Below are positions 15,908 to 26,381 of a stretch of DNA of 39,138 bases, piece by piece; the first letter of the stretch is position 1; every line of letters starts with the position of its first letter. The stretch is from positions 2,286-41,423 of the forward strand of contig JAGWBU010000006.1 of assembly GCA_021295735.1 (NCBI GenBank), written 5' to 3'. Made by a program: the position numbers and the translations under genes. The notes beneath the pieces are model-generated. The model was not told the DNA's origin. It searched no databases and saw only the letters and a program-made list of their open reading frames with translations. This DNA comes from Candidatus Poribacteria bacterium. Its GTDB lineage: Bacteria; Poribacteria; WGA-4E; WGA-3G.

Positions 15908-17767
15908 ATGGTTTTGGAAAAAATTAAGTCACCAGCAGATCTAAAGACGCTAAATATAGGCGAGCTTGAAACACTCGCTGAGGAGATGCGCGCCTATCTA
16001 TTGGCTGTGCTATCCAAACATCCCGGACATTTCGCGCCTAATTTCGGGACTATCGAATTAGCGATAGCCTTGCATACAGTTTTTGATACACCTCGCGACA
16101 AACTAATCTGGGATATAGGGCATCAGGCATATCCGCACAAACTACTTACAGGTCGAGCTGATACTTTTGATACACTTCGGCAAACCGATGGTATTAGCGG
16201 ATTTTTAAGTCGTGAAGAAAGCAAGTACGATGTTTTTGGCGCAGGACATTCAAGTACCTCAATTTCTGCTGCGTTAGGTATTGCTGCTGCTCGTGATGTT
16301 AATAACGATGACTTCAAGGTTATTGCTGTTATCGGTGATGGTGGCTTAACAGGAGGAATGGCACTTGAAGGGTTAAACGCCGCGGGGGACTTCAAAAAGG
16401 ACATGCTCGTTATCCTAAACGATAACCAGATGTCGATTTCCCCTACTATCGGCGCAATCTCAAAACATTTCCATAAGTTGATTAGTTCGCGCGGCTACAA
16501 TCGTCTCCGTACGGGTGCTAAGGAATTGGTGAACTTTATCTCTTCCGATGCCAAAGCACTCGCGCAAAAAATTGAAGCATCGCTCAAACCGGGTACGTTG
16601 TTTGAGGAATTTGGGTTCAGATATTTTGGTCCTCTTGATGGCAATGATTTAGAAGCATTAATTCCTGTCCTTACAGGTATTCGTGAGTTAACTGGTCCGA
16701 TTTTGGTGCATGTTGTAACAAAAAAAGGAAAAGGTTATCTTCCTGCCGAAGAAGACCCAGTTAAGTTTTATAGCGTCAGCGGTCAGTTTGACGTGAAAAC
16801 TGGCAAATCACTCCGTCCCACATCCGCAACGCCTAAATACACAGATGTTTTCAGCCGTACTCTCATTGAAGAAGCTAAACAGGATTCACGGATTATTGGT
16901 GTAACAGCTGCTATGTTAGGTGGAACTGGTTTAGACAAGTTTTCGGAGGCATTTCCAGATCGGTGTTTTGATATTGGTTTAGCTGAGCAGTGTGCTGTCA
17001 CCTTTGCTGCTGGCCTTGCAACTGAAGGTTTGAAACCTGTCGTTGCTATCTACTCAACCTTCTTACAACGCGGATATGACCAGGTCCTCCACGATGTCTG
17101 TATTCAGAATCTGCCCGTTGTCTTCGCGCTTGATCGTGCCGGAATTGTTGGCGCTGATGGGCCAACACATCATGGCGTTTTTGATATTGCTTATCTACGT
17201 TCAATTCCCAATATTGTATCAATGGCACCAAAAGATGAGAATGAATTGCAGCACATGCTAAAAACTGCACTTACCTACGAGATTGGTCCTATTGCGTTGC
17301 GCTATCCACGCGGAACCGGCATCGGCACTAAGTTGGCATCAGAACCTATGCCGCTCCCTATTGGAAAAGCCGAGATATGCCGCGAAGGTGATGATCTCCT
17401 AATTGTAGCACTCGGAAACCGAGTATACCCAGCGCTTGAGGCAGCACAGACTTTGAGTGAAACCGGGGTAGAAACAACAGTAGTAAATGCACGCTTTATC
17501 AAACCTTTGGATACCACGTTGATCGCAGATTTAGCAAAACAGATTGGCAAAATCATTACTGTAGAAGATGGTGTATTGATGGGTGGATTTGGTAGTGCTA
17601 TACTTGAGACACTTGCAGCCGAAAGTGTAACAGATGTCCGTGTAACTTCACTGGGTGTACCAGACCGTTTTGTTGAGCATGGAGACGTTAATACATTATA
17701 TGACCGTTATGGTTATGATACAGAAGCCATTATTCGTGCCGGAATTGCGTTAGCTGTGGGATCGTAG
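15908..17767 (+). CDS. dxs: 1-deoxy-D-xylulose-5-phosphate synthase
   Basis: First enzyme of the non-mevalonate (MEP) isoprenoid pathway: joins pyruvate and glyceraldehyde-3-phosphate with thiamine diphosphate. The length is 619 residues, normal for Dxs. Visible are the N-terminal KHPGHFAPNFG and WDIGHQAYPHKLLTGR, and the thiamine-binding GDGGLTGGMALEGLNAAG with NDNQMSISPTIG. The central domain has DIGLAEQCAVTFAAGLA and DRAGIVGADGPTHHGVFD, and the C-terminal transketolase domain is intact. The ATG lies two bases after the xseB stop. Pairing of xseB with dxs is common in bacteria and supplies DXP for isoprenoids and thiamine. Confidence 0.96.
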   Translation: MVLEKIKSPADLKTLNIGELETLAEEMRAYLLAVLSKHPGHFAPNFGTIELAIALHTVFDTPRDKLIWDIGHQAYPHKLLTGRADTFDTLRQTDGISGFLSREESKYDVFGAGHSSTSISAALGIAAARDVNNDDFKVIAVIGDGGLTGGMALEGLNAAGDFKKDMLVILNDNQMSISPTIGAISKHFHKLISSRGYNRLRTGAKELVNFISSDAKALAQKIEASLKPGTLFEEFGFRYFGPLDGNDLEALIPVLTGIRELTGPILVHVVTKKGKGYLPAEEDPVKFYSVSGQFDVKTGKSLRPTSATPKYTDVFSRTLIEEAKQDSRIIGVTAAMLGGTGLDKFSEAFPDRCFDIGLAEQCAVTFAAGLATEGLKPVVAIYSTFLQRGYDQVLHDVCIQNLPVVFALDRAGIVGADGPTHHGVFDIAYLRSIPNIVSMAPKDENELQHMLKTALTYEIGPIALRYPRGTGIGTKLASEPMPLPIGKAEICREGDDLLIVALGNRVYPALEAAQTLSETGVETTVVNARFIKPLDTTLIADLAKQIGKIITVEDGVLMGGFGSAILETLAAESVTDVRVTSLGVPDRFVEHGDVNTLYDRYGYDTEAIIRAGIALAVGS

Positions 17768-17822
17768 TCTAAAACTTGATGAGGTTGTTTCTGAATTCTG
17801 CAAGTTTTTTCAGACTTACTGC

Positions 17823-18968
17823 ATGACACAAAAAGTAGATATAGTTATCCGTGATGAGGGTTACAGACGTTCAACCTTACCGCCGTTTCTCACTGCTTTG
17901 TACATACAAATTAGACAATATAAGATGTTTCCTTCACTTAGGTCATTCTTCACACATTTTGGCGGGATCAGTGTAAACGTATTATCTCAATTCAAGCAAC
18001 ATAAATGTTTTCATCATGCTGCATCGCTTGCGTTTAGTTCACTGATCGGTTTTGTGCCTTTGTCAGCGGTTACGCTCTACTTACTCAAAACCTTCGGAGT
18101 CGTTGAAAATGAAGAATCTCCGTTGATAGCTACCTTGAACAATTTCTTCCCACGTTATAGAGCAGACGAAATAGTAGCAGGGATATCAGAATTTACCAAC
18201 AGAAATCTAACAGGGCTCGGTATAGGTGGTTTTCTACTATTCCTTGTGGTTTCCGTAATCTTGTTTATGTCTATTGAAGGGCATTTCAATGATATTTGGG
18301 GTAGCCATCAGCGTTTGCCGTTTGTAAAAGCGTTCCAGAAATACTTACTCTTTTGCATGCTGTTGTTGGTAGGACCACTTGTCATCTTTTTCATTTTTTC
18401 AGGTGTCAATAATCGGTTGCTGGCAAACCTATTTCCGTGGATTTTAATCTATTTTTTCTTGTTTTTCATGTATATATCCTTACCTAACCCTACCGTCCAC
18501 TGGAAAGCTGCACTGATCGGCGCAGTTATAGCAGGAACACTTTTCCAGATCGCACGGATTGTATTTGGCAATTACTTTGAATTAGTGTGGCAGAACTATA
18601 AGGCCGTCTATGGGACGCTGGCATTGTTGGTAATCTTGGCTATATGGATTTACGTTACATGGATTGTGATTCTATTAGGTGTTGAGGTGACGCACTCAAT
18701 TCAGTATTCCAATTATAAAAAGGGTTTGTACGGAAAGATTATCAACGAAAGCAACGATTATATCAATGATCTCGGCATCATAACACTATTTCTCATTGTT
18801 GCAGCAAACTTTCATGAAGGTAAGGGGGCATGTTCAGCTGCAGATGCTGCTGCAACGGCAAGAGTTTCTGAATCATTAGTCCATAAAATTTTTAATCATT
18901 TTAAAGCAGCAAAGCTCATTTATGAGGTAGAGGGTGATACAAAGGGTATCTGCCCGCCTGCTCGTTAA
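17823..18968 (+). CDS. YihY/BrkB family inner-membrane protein, interrupted near the C-terminus
   Basis: A 381-residue polytopic membrane protein of the YihY (formerly 'ribonuclease BN') family, whose cellular role is unknown. The core reads HHAASLAFSSLIGFVPLSAV near residue 60, followed by five or six hydrophobic helices and the family motif NYKAVYGTLALLVILAIWIYVTWIVILLGVE. A predicted winged-helix tail follows. The frame stops at 18966-18968 inside that tail. The -1 frame continues the homology-like sequence to 19165 (see the separate entry), so a complete product would be about 446 residues. It is 55 bases downstream of dxs. No good ribosome binding site is seen before the ATG, so an internal start is possible. 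Confidence 0.8.
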   Translation: MTQKVDIVIRDEGYRRSTLPPFLTALYIQIRQYKMFPSLRSFFTHFGGISVNVLSQFKQHKCFHHAASLAFSSLIGFVPLSAVTLYLLKTFGVVENEESPLIATLNNFFPRYRADEIVAGISEFTNRNLTGLGIGGFLLFLVVSVILFMSIEGHFNDIWGSHQRLPFVKAFQKYLLFCMLLLVGPLVIFFIFSGVNNRLLANLFPWILIYFFLFFMYISLPNPTVHWKAALIGAVIAGTLFQIARIVFGNYFELVWQNYKAVYGTLALLVILAIWIYVTWIVILLGVEVTHSIQYSNYKKGLYGKIINESNDYINDLGIITLFLIVAANFHEGKGACSAADAAATARVSESLVHKIFNHFKAAKLIYEVEGDTKGICPPAR

Positions 18969-19165
18969 GCGAGATCACCTTTGATTCGCTTGTAGCAGTT
19001 GTGGATAAAGATCTAACTGCCCATTTTACTGATACGTTGCCAGCATCGCCTAAATTGATGCAGTTATTTCGAGAACTTCAACAAACTCAAGCTGATACGC
19101 TCAAGAATATTACGGTCAGTTCTTTTTTTGATAGTGATAGTAACAACAAGAGTTCTCATTTATAA
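18941..19165 (+). other. Out-of-frame C-terminal continuation of the YihY gene (frameshift)
   Basis: At 18941-18947 the sequence is A-AAG-GGT, a heptamer of the slippery X-XXY-YYZ form. Moving to the -1 frame here gives GYLPACSLSEITFDSLVAVV and onward to a TAA at 19163-19165, about 73 further codons with no stop. The YihY tail usually continues with a similar YxLARP-type segment and ends in a helical region, so these codons look like the true C-terminus. The cause could be a lost base in the A/G run, a sequence error, or programmed -1 frameshifting. Confidence 0.6.
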
Positions 19166-19222
19166 GAAATGAGCCATATTGTATATGATGAACATTAACA
19201 AGGTGAAGAAATTGATAGAAAG

Positions 19223-20080
19223 ATGGAAAGGTTAGATATAGTCCTTGTTCAGCGAGGCTTAGTTGAAAGCCGCCTCCAAGCGAAACGTTTGATTTTAGCT
19301 GGAGCTATCAAAGTAAATAAAAACTCACTGGTTAAACCAGGACAACGCATATCACCGAATGCTGCGATAGAAGTTGAACAACCGCCAAAATATGTCAGTC
19401 GAGGCGGGTTGAAACTTGAAAAGGCACTACAAGATTTTGAAATTACTGTCCGAAACAGAGTAGCAATTGATGTAGGTGCATCCACAGGTGGCTTTACTGA
19501 TTGCTTGCTTCAACACGGTGCAGATTTCGTCTATGCTGTTGATGTCGGATATGGACAACTTGCATGGAAACTTCGCAAAAGCCCACGTGTTCACGTCCTT
19601 GACAAAACCAACATCCGCCATATTGACCAACACCTATTTTCGCATCCACTTGACATCGCAGTGATTGATGTGTCTTTTATCTCCTTGCGGAAAGTAATAC
19701 CTGTAGTAATTGAAAGATTAGCAGTCCCTGAAATAATAGTACTCGTCAAACCTCAGTTTGAGGCAGGACGTGTTCACGTCAAAAAAGGCGGTATTGTTGA
19801 TGACCCAAGTGTGCATAAGGAAACATTGGTTAATTTAATTGACTTTGTGCGGAAAAGCTGTTCAGTAATACCTATGGGATTAACCTTTTCGCCAATTCAC
19901 CGAGACATAGGCAACATTGAATATCTACTCTGGCTTCAGAAATCTGCTACTGTAAAACAATCAGAATCTGAATTAGAAATTCTCTCTTCAGCAGAGATAG
20001 ACTCCGTTAGCAATATCGTTAATGCTGCGCATCGCGCTTTTCATGCAAACGGGGTAGAAAATTCGGAACAAAAATCATGA
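19223..20080 (+). CDS. tlyA: TlyA family rRNA (cytidine-2'-O)-methyltransferase
   Basis: A 285-residue protein: an N-terminal S4 RNA-binding domain (residues 1-60, ERLDIVLVQRGLVESRLQAK), then an FtsJ-type SAM methyltransferase. The catalytic and SAM-binding segments are visible: YVSRGGLKLEKAL, AIDVGASTGGFTDCLLQ, the DVGYGQLAWKLR strand, VIDVSFISLRKV and VLVKPQFEAG. TlyA methylates ribose 2'-O positions in 23S (and in some species 16S) rRNA and was once called haemolysin A. It starts at ATG 19223. Its TGA overlaps the next ATG as ATGA, coupling it to the TamB-like gene. The last 35 residues are variable. Confidence 0.92.
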   Translation: MERLDIVLVQRGLVESRLQAKRLILAGAIKVNKNSLVKPGQRISPNAAIEVEQPPKYVSRGGLKLEKALQDFEITVRNRVAIDVGASTGGFTDCLLQHGADFVYAVDVGYGQLAWKLRKSPRVHVLDKTNIRHIDQHLFSHPLDIAVIDVSFISLRKVIPVVIERLAVPEIIVLVKPQFEAGRVHVKKGGIVDDPSVHKETLVNLIDFVRKSCSVIPMGLTFSPIHRDIGNIEYLLWLQKSATVKQSESELEILSSAEIDSVSNIVNAAHRAFHANGVENSEQKS

Positions 20081-23000
20081 CAAGACGCAAAATTTTATTA
20101 ATTTCAATACCGTTAATAATCCTTCTTTTAGGAGTCGGAGGATTTTTCTATGTCCGTTCAGACTCTTTTCTTAATAATTTCGTCAAAACTCGCCTTAAAG
20201 ATGTATTACAAGACCAGATTGACGACAAATACATTATCCAACTCAAAAAATTGCGCGGGAATATTTTCACTGGCGTTGAAATTGAGAATTTATCGGTAAA
20301 AGAAAAAGAATCCGAAACATCACCAATATTCTCTACAAAAAAGATAACCCTAAAATATAACTTTTTTGCCCTGCTACAACGCAAATTTCTTGTAACTGCG
20401 TTAGAGATCGACTCTCCAGAGGTAAACCTGCAGCGAAATGCGGCAGGACAAGTAAACCTAACTCAGGTACTTCGGGAATCTGAGCCGCCGCCTGATTCAA
20501 CTGATTCCTTCGCTTTTGCCGTATCCAATGTTAAAATCAATGAAGGTAAGATTGTTTTCACGGATACACAGCAGAACATTGAACTGGAACTCCCAAATAT
20601 AAAACTGGAACTGGGGGGTTCGTTAGATGATTGGAATCACACGGGTAACGTTTCTTTTAATCAGGGTAGTTTCACGTTGAATGGAACAAAATTATCTATT
20701 GATCCATTGAAAAAAATAGAGTTTTCTGTGTCAACAATAGGTGGTGATCTACCCGAACACAAACTTAAATTCGGAAATTCAGTTTTGACCATGAAGGGAA
20801 ATTGGGAGGCTAATGCATGGGAAGTATACGCAGGAATGACAATTGATGCTTCAGATGTCCAAAAATTTCTTGGTGACAATATTGAACTTGGAGGTTCAGG
20901 CGTAATTGTACTGGATTTAAAGGGAACTGATTCTACTTTAAACGGCACACTCACTGGCACATCGGACGCTTTCTCAATCAAGGAAAGTTATGAATCTAAA
21001 TCTAAAAATAGACAAATAGATATTTCAGACCTAACGATTGACACTACCATAAATTTAGAGAAAGTTCCAAAAGTAACGTTGGATAAATTTAGTGCACAGA
21101 TCGCTGACGGAACACTCACAGGAAGCGGCAGTGCTACATTTAAGAATACTTCCGAGGGGAATTTGATTGAACGATTACAGCACTTTATAAAACAGCCCAT
21201 CACCTACGACAGTAATTGGCAAATATCGGATATTCAGCTCTATTCACTATTGTCAATGTTCGGGGAGTTGTCAGAACAGATACCGCAAATCGAATCTGGG
21301 ACATTAACAGGCACAGCGCTAATAAACGGTAATACAACAGGCAAGTTTCACCTTGATAGCAATGTAAAACTTTCAGATACAGGTTTTCTTGTAAAAAACG
21401 AATCTATACCATTAAAAAATTCATCTCTGAATTATAAAATTTCTGCAGAAAACACGAACGGCTCAAATGTAAGTATAGATGGCATCATAGATGACACAAA
21501 AGTTGACATTAGTGGCTCCTATGAAAGTCTTGATGTCCAACTTGGAAATGTTGACTTTGGAAAACTATCTAAAATTTTCAACTCTATCCCCTTTGAAGGT
21601 GTTGGAAGCATTACTGCAAAAATAAAAAAAGACGGCACTGCCAATGGATATGCAGAGATACCTGAGGCATTCTATCGGCGCAGCGATAATGATCCAATTC
21701 CAGTTGGTCGTTTAACCGGGAATTTTCGGTACGTAGATCGGGTTGTGTATTTTGAAAATGCACACCTAACAAAAGAAGGTGAGAACGGAAATACCAACGT
21801 TTCCATAGAGGGCAATATCAGTTTAGAGGATAAATTATCCACTAATTTTCGTATCGTCGCTGAACCGCTTGTGCTGGATGCTGACTATAACAAACTCTTT
21901 TTTATTGCAGAGTACCCTATTGAAGGTAATATAAAAGGAGAATTAAATTTATACGGTCAACTCATTGACCATCTTGATGGCAGCGGTAATTTTGTCATCG
22001 ATTCTGGAAACGCATGGAGCATGAATTTAGATCCTGCAACATTGGAGTTAAAGATTGATGATTACTCTCTTACTATTCCCAATTTTGTGATAACAACGCG
22101 CGGTCAAGTAGTTACGTTCAACGCCCATGTAGGAAACAATGGAGACTTTGATTTTAGCCTAAAAAATAGTCCGGACAGACCAGTTCAATTGACAGAACTT
22201 GCACGCGCTGCGGGCATTGCCGATTTTCCGCTTGATGGCAAAATGGATATTAACATGGTTTCACACCAAAAAAAGCAGAGAGATTTTGTTTTTGAAGTAA
22301 ATTTTGACTTTTCTGATTTAACATTTGAAGGCAACCCGCTTGGTGATGCAGATTTGCATGGTGTCCTCATAGAACAAGAAAATCATTTCAAATTTACGGG
22401 AAAAGCATTTGAAGGTACAAGTAGCATTGAGGGCACAATCAGTAATACCCTCCCTAATCCATACAAGTTTACCCTGAAGAGTAAAGAAACAGCAGCTTCA
22501 CCCATTCTGCGCATTTTTCATCCGGCACTTGATGTAATTACTGGCACTGTTGATAGCACTGTTGAAGTAGAAGGCACAATTTCAGAACTCGTTGGACCTT
22601 CTAAAAAACGTGTATACCCTTATGATGTTGACATAGTTATTAACAAGACACAACTTCAATACAATGTGTTGCGCTTCACCAACCTTAAGCCGATGCTTTT
22701 CAAATTAGAAAACGACATACTCACTATTTCTGACAGTTCACTATCCGTGGCGGGTGAAAACACGCCATTCATTCAACTTATCGGCACTATTGATGCCAAA
22801 ACTAAGGAAATTGACATTGCCTCCAAGCACAACCAAGATTTAGCCTTGGAATCTTTTGGCACAGCATTAGGACTTCCGATTTCTGGTACTGCACAATATG
22901 AATTGAAGACGAGGGGAACTTTGACCGATCCTATCGTTGATCTCAAATGGAAGGTATCAACGTTAGTTGTGAAGACTGATATAGGAGATATTGGTATAAG

Positions 23001-26000
23001 TGATGCGAACGGTGAAATAGAATACCAAAATAACACCGTACACATCAAACCATTTTCAATACAGGTCTTGGAAAATTTATTCGGGATAGATGGGAATATA
23101 GCAATCAATCCTGACGATTTTAACAATTCAAAACTGAACTTTAACCTCAGTGCTCCAAGTCTCAATTTATTGAATTTTTCACACATGGTTAGGAACAGTA
23201 TGCCTGCTGAGACAGTAAAACGCCTATCCTTTGACAAATCTGCCTTAATTCAAGGAAAAGTCGGTGTTTCGCTAAATGTGGCTGGAACTATTGCTGAACC
23301 AATTTTTGATCTAAACGCACGGACAACTGAAAACCAACCTATTCACTTTGGCGCGTTTGCTAAACCAATTATATTGGACAAACTGCACGCCCGAACTACT
23401 ATTAGAGAAGAAGCGGTACAAATACAGAACTTTCTTACCAGTGGGCAGATTGGAACAAGCGATTTTCAGATAAATGGCGAAACTTTGTTTTCAACCCGAA
23501 ATAGAGACAAAACCACTTTTGATATGGATATATCTCTGGAGGAACTGGAGATAGGAGATTTGGCAAATTTGTTTCTACAACGCCCGTCACCTGTACACGG
23601 AACCTTGTCGGGAGCAGCTAAGTTAAGCGGAACAGGTTTTACCTCGGCGCTTATGGAAGCGACTTGCAAGATAGATGAACTCAACCTTCAAGCATATAAC
23701 CATCAAATTTCTAACACCTCACCCATAGACTTCAAATTACATAACAATAACATTACTTCCCTTCTGCCTTTGCAAGTCAGCTCTTCTATTATGGAAACTA
23801 AAGTTGATGTTAATTTTGATGGACCATTTACTACGCCAAACATATCCGCAAAATGGCAAGGAACATTGAATCACCTGTTGCAGAAAGAAACAGAATCGCT
23901 CCTACAGTGGCAGGGAGATGTTAAATATGCAGACAAACAGATTAAATTGGATAGAATTGAACTTACGAATAATGGAAACATATTAACACTCAACGGTATG
24001 ATTCCGTTTGATTTGTCTTTTGCAAATTTAAACATCTCAGAACGTTTCATTGATGCGCCAATAAATGTGCAACTCACCGGAAAGGAACTTCCGCTCACTT
24101 TTTTCCCATGGCTTGATAATATCTTTTCGGAAGCGGAAGGCGTTACGGATATTAATTTGACACTTCAAGGTACAACGCGCACCCCATACTTAAAAGGGAA
24201 CGTCTTTCTTTTTGCACCACATCTCCGCCCCAAAAGTTTCACGCAACCGCTTGAGAACGTGACAGTACAGATCATGGCACGTGAAAATGTTATTGAGCTT
24301 GCAAAGTTCCAATTTAATATGGAAGATGGGACGTGTAATCTCGCTCAATGCAAATTGCAACTTGATGGCTTGACACCAGAACGATTTGAGTTGGCTGGTC
24401 TGACATTTAAGCAATACCCTCTCGGTTTAACCCTACGGCGAGTAATCTCGGAGGAAGTGTTATCGAATTTGGATGGAAATGTTACGGCGACGCTTACAAA
24501 ACTGAGCATACCGTTTGATAGTTTCTTTGAAAATGGAGAGAAAACCCCAATTCCGAAAATACGCGAAGTAATCACCTTTGATAGGCTTAGTCAAAAAACA
24601 AAAGCAGAATTCTCAATTGATGACATATCTTTAGGTTTTGTTGTCTTAGATCAACAATTCAGTTTTAAAAATTCGGAACCAATTCCAATTACTTTGGATT
24701 ATGGGACATTCAGAGTTCAAGGACTTAAGCTCGAAAATACTGCTCAAATTCCTGCTAACGTATCCGAGCAACCTATTGTGTTCAGTTGTTTTGGGTCATG
24801 GAACATGCAAGGTGAGATGTCTGCTAACCTAAAATTGGACAATTTCAATATCTCTATTTTAGATCCACTTTTACCTTCAGAATATATTGATAGATTCAAA
24901 AAGAAGGGCATGTTATCAACAAATATCAATATCATAGGCACTTATGCGGCTCCTGAGGTAACGGTCAAGCTTGTTGGGCATGAACTCGGAATTAATCAAG
25001 CAAACATTGACGAATTCACTGTAGAACTTCGTTATAGCTATGCAAACAAGGAATGGACAATTTCCGAGAATACACCTTTATTGAGATTGGGCGAGAATCG
25101 ACTCTCCTGTTCTGCGAGAGTGCCTTATCTGCTTTCTTTTTCCAATCTGCAAGCAAAACCGCTATCAGAGGAAATGGAAATTAAGATTGACTTTCAATTA
25201 GAAGAACTTGAGGTTTTGCCACTTATTCAACCTTTAATTGAATCTGCGAATGGTGAAGGCAGAATTACCGCAACTATTGGTGGCACGCCAATGGCCCCAC
25301 AACTGATAGGTGATGGTGAATTTAATGCGGTAGACCTTGAATTTAAACGTTCACCTGTTTATTTTCAGGATACAAATGCTGAGTTTGATTTCTCTGAATC
25401 AAAAATAACAATCGATAGTATTAACGGTCAATTGAATGGTGGCAACTTTTCTGCTAATGGTGAAATTATTGCGGAGTGGTTGAAAGTTAATGAAATAGAC
25501 CTAAATGCAAGTTTAGACAAATCCTCCTTCATCGATAATAACCGATATCAGGTCGAAATAAGTGCTGACAATTTACATCTATCCGGGAATATTACTGATA
25601 CAACTCTAAAGACAACTCTGGCGGGTGACATTGAAATCTACTCCGGTCACTACCGACAGGATTGGAACTGGCAGGACCTACTGGACTCGTTTACTGCTCG
25701 TACTGTAAGTGAAACCGACCTATTTTCTGATGCCCCAATTTTACGCGATCTTACGTTAAACTTAGGGATTGATATGCCAAACAGTTTTCATTTAGTTTCA
25801 TCAACCGGTGGGTCTACCAACATCGAAATCACTTGTAGAGGTGGCCGGCTCACAGGCCCAATTCAACGACCTATTTTCTCAGGGACCCTTTTTATCCCCA
25901 AAGGGCAAATTAGCATTGTTACGCAGATTTTTGAAATTGATGAGGGTTCAACTATTACTAACCCGGACGAAACAGCCTTCAACCCTGAGTTAGATATTCG

Positions 26001-26379
26001 CCTAAAAACACCGAACCCAATCCCAGGTGTCCAACTGAGTGACGGAAGCACAGCAGACCTTGAGGTAACTGCAACTATTATTGGGAAACTCGAAAATGGC
26101 GATATTGATAAGGCAAAGCTTAGTTTCGGGGCAGAGCCACTCAATTCCTCCACAACCGAGATCTTTTCAGATGCAGATGTTCTCGCGCTCCTTTCACCGG
26201 GTAATTCATTCTCGCGATCATTTCGCGGGATCACCTTTACAATTTCCTCTGGTCTCGATCCCAACGAACGCCACATCATCGCAGAATATCCGTTGCCAAA
26301 TAATATGTCCATTAAAGTAGAAGGCGATGAAAAAGGCGAATTTGGTGTAGATATTCAATTACTGGAGCGGCGTTTCTAA
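20077..26379 (+). CDS. Very long TamB-like (DUF490) envelope protein
   Basis: A 2100-residue protein, far longer than E. coli TamB (1259). One N-terminal membrane anchor (residues 5-27, ILLISIPLIILLLGVGGFFY) is followed by an almost uninterrupted beta-strand-rich region with recurring AsmA-like stretches (for example SGTLTGTALINGNTTGKF, GTVDSTVEVEGTISE). The C-terminal 350 or so residues fit the TamB domain: TNIEITCRGGRLTGPIQRP, GTLFIPKGQI, and the terminal GEFGVDIQLLERRF. TamB-class proteins form a periplasmic bridge with a lipid-binding groove and work with an Omp85 partner. Here that partner is encoded two bases downstream. The start overlaps the tlyA stop. Exact substrates (phospholipid or outer-membrane protein) are unknown. 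Confidence 0.85.
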   Translation: MTRRKILLISIPLIILLLGVGGFFYVRSDSFLNNFVKTRLKDVLQDQIDDKYIIQLKKLRGNIFTGVEIENLSVKEKESETSPIFSTKKITLKYNFFALLQRKFLVTALEIDSPEVNLQRNAAGQVNLTQVLRESEPPPDSTDSFAFAVSNVKINEGKIVFTDTQQNIELELPNIKLELGGSLDDWNHTGNVSFNQGSFTLNGTKLSIDPLKKIEFSVSTIGGDLPEHKLKFGNSVLTMKGNWEANAWEVYAGMTIDASDVQKFLGDNIELGGSGVIVLDLKGTDSTLNGTLTGTSDAFSIKESYESKSKNRQIDISDLTIDTTINLEKVPKVTLDKFSAQIADGTLTGSGSATFKNTSEGNLIERLQHFIKQPITYDSNWQISDIQLYSLLSMFGELSEQIPQIESGTLTGTALINGNTTGKFHLDSNVKLSDTGFLVKNESIPLKNSSLNYKISAENTNGSNVSIDGIIDDTKVDISGSYESLDVQLGNVDFGKLSKIFNSIPFEGVGSITAKIKKDGTANGYAEIPEAFYRRSDNDPIPVGRLTGNFRYVDRVVYFENAHLTKEGENGNTNVSIEGNISLEDKLSTNFRIVAEPLVLDADYNKLFFIAEYPIEGNIKGELNLYGQLIDHLDGSGNFVIDSGNAWSMNLDPATLELKIDDYSLTIPNFVITTRGQVVTFNAHVGNNGDFDFSLKNSPDRPVQLTELARAAGIADFPLDGKMDINMVSHQKKQRDFVFEVNFDFSDLTFEGNPLGDADLHGVLIEQENHFKFTGKAFEGTSSIEGTISNTLPNPYKFTLKSKETAASPILRIFHPALDVITGTVDSTVEVEGTISELVGPSKKRVYPYDVDIVINKTQLQYNVLRFTNLKPMLFKLENDILTISDSSLSVAGENTPFIQLIGTIDAKTKEIDIASKHNQDLALESFGTALGLPISGTAQYELKTRGTLTDPIVDLKWKVSTLVVKTDIGDIGISDANGEIEYQNNTVHIKPFSIQVLENLFGIDGNIAINPDDFNNSKLNFNLSAPSLNLLNFSHMVRNSMPAETVKRLSFDKSALIQGKVGVSLNVAGTIAEPIFDLNARTTENQPIHFGAFAKPIILDKLHARTTIREEAVQIQNFLTSGQIGTSDFQINGETLFSTRNRDKTTFDMDISLEELEIGDLANLFLQRPSPVHGTLSGAAKLSGTGFTSALMEATCKIDELNLQAYNHQISNTSPIDFKLHNNNITSLLPLQVSSSIMETKVDVNFDGPFTTPNISAKWQGTLNHLLQKETESLLQWQGDVKYADKQIKLDRIELTNNGNILTLNGMIPFDLSFANLNISERFIDAPINVQLTGKELPLTFFPWLDNIFSEAEGVTDINLTLQGTTRTPYLKGNVFLFAPHLRPKSFTQPLENVTVQIMARENVIELAKFQFNMEDGTCNLAQCKLQLDGLTPERFELAGLTFKQYPLGLTLRRVISEEVLSNLDGNVTATLTKLSIPFDSFFENGEKTPIPKIREVITFDRLSQKTKAEFSIDDISLGFVVLDQQFSFKNSEPIPITLDYGTFRVQGLKLENTAQIPANVSEQPIVFSCFGSWNMQGEMSANLKLDNFNISILDPLLPSEYIDRFKKKGMLSTNINIIGTYAAPEVTVKLVGHELGINQANIDEFTVELRYSYANKEWTISENTPLLRLGENRLSCSARVPYLLSFSNLQAKPLSEEMEIKIDFQLEELEVLPLIQPLIESANGEGRITATIGGTPMAPQLIGDGEFNAVDLEFKRSPVYFQDTNAEFDFSESKITIDSINGQLNGGNFSANGEIIAEWLKVNEIDLNASLDKSSFIDNNRYQVEISADNLHLSGNITDTTLKTTLAGDIEIYSGHYRQDWNWQDLLDSFTARTVSETDLFSDAPILRDLTLNLGIDMPNSFHLVSSTGGSTNIEITCRGGRLTGPIQRPIFSGTLFIPKGQISIVTQIFEIDEGSTITNPDETAFNPELDIRLKTPNPIPGVQLSDGSTADLEVTATIIGKLENGDIDKAKLSFGAEPLNSSTTEIFSDADVLALLSPGNSFSRSFRGITFTISSGLDPNERHIIAEYPLPNNMSIKVEGDEKGEFGVDIQLLERRF

Positions 26380-26381
26380 AG

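Noticed and set aside
22773-23237. Minus-strand 154-codon ORF inside the TamB-like gene, and similar long antisense ORFs (e.g. 25863-26312)
   Set aside because: They are shadows of the real plus-strand frame, with biased composition and no recognisable domain.
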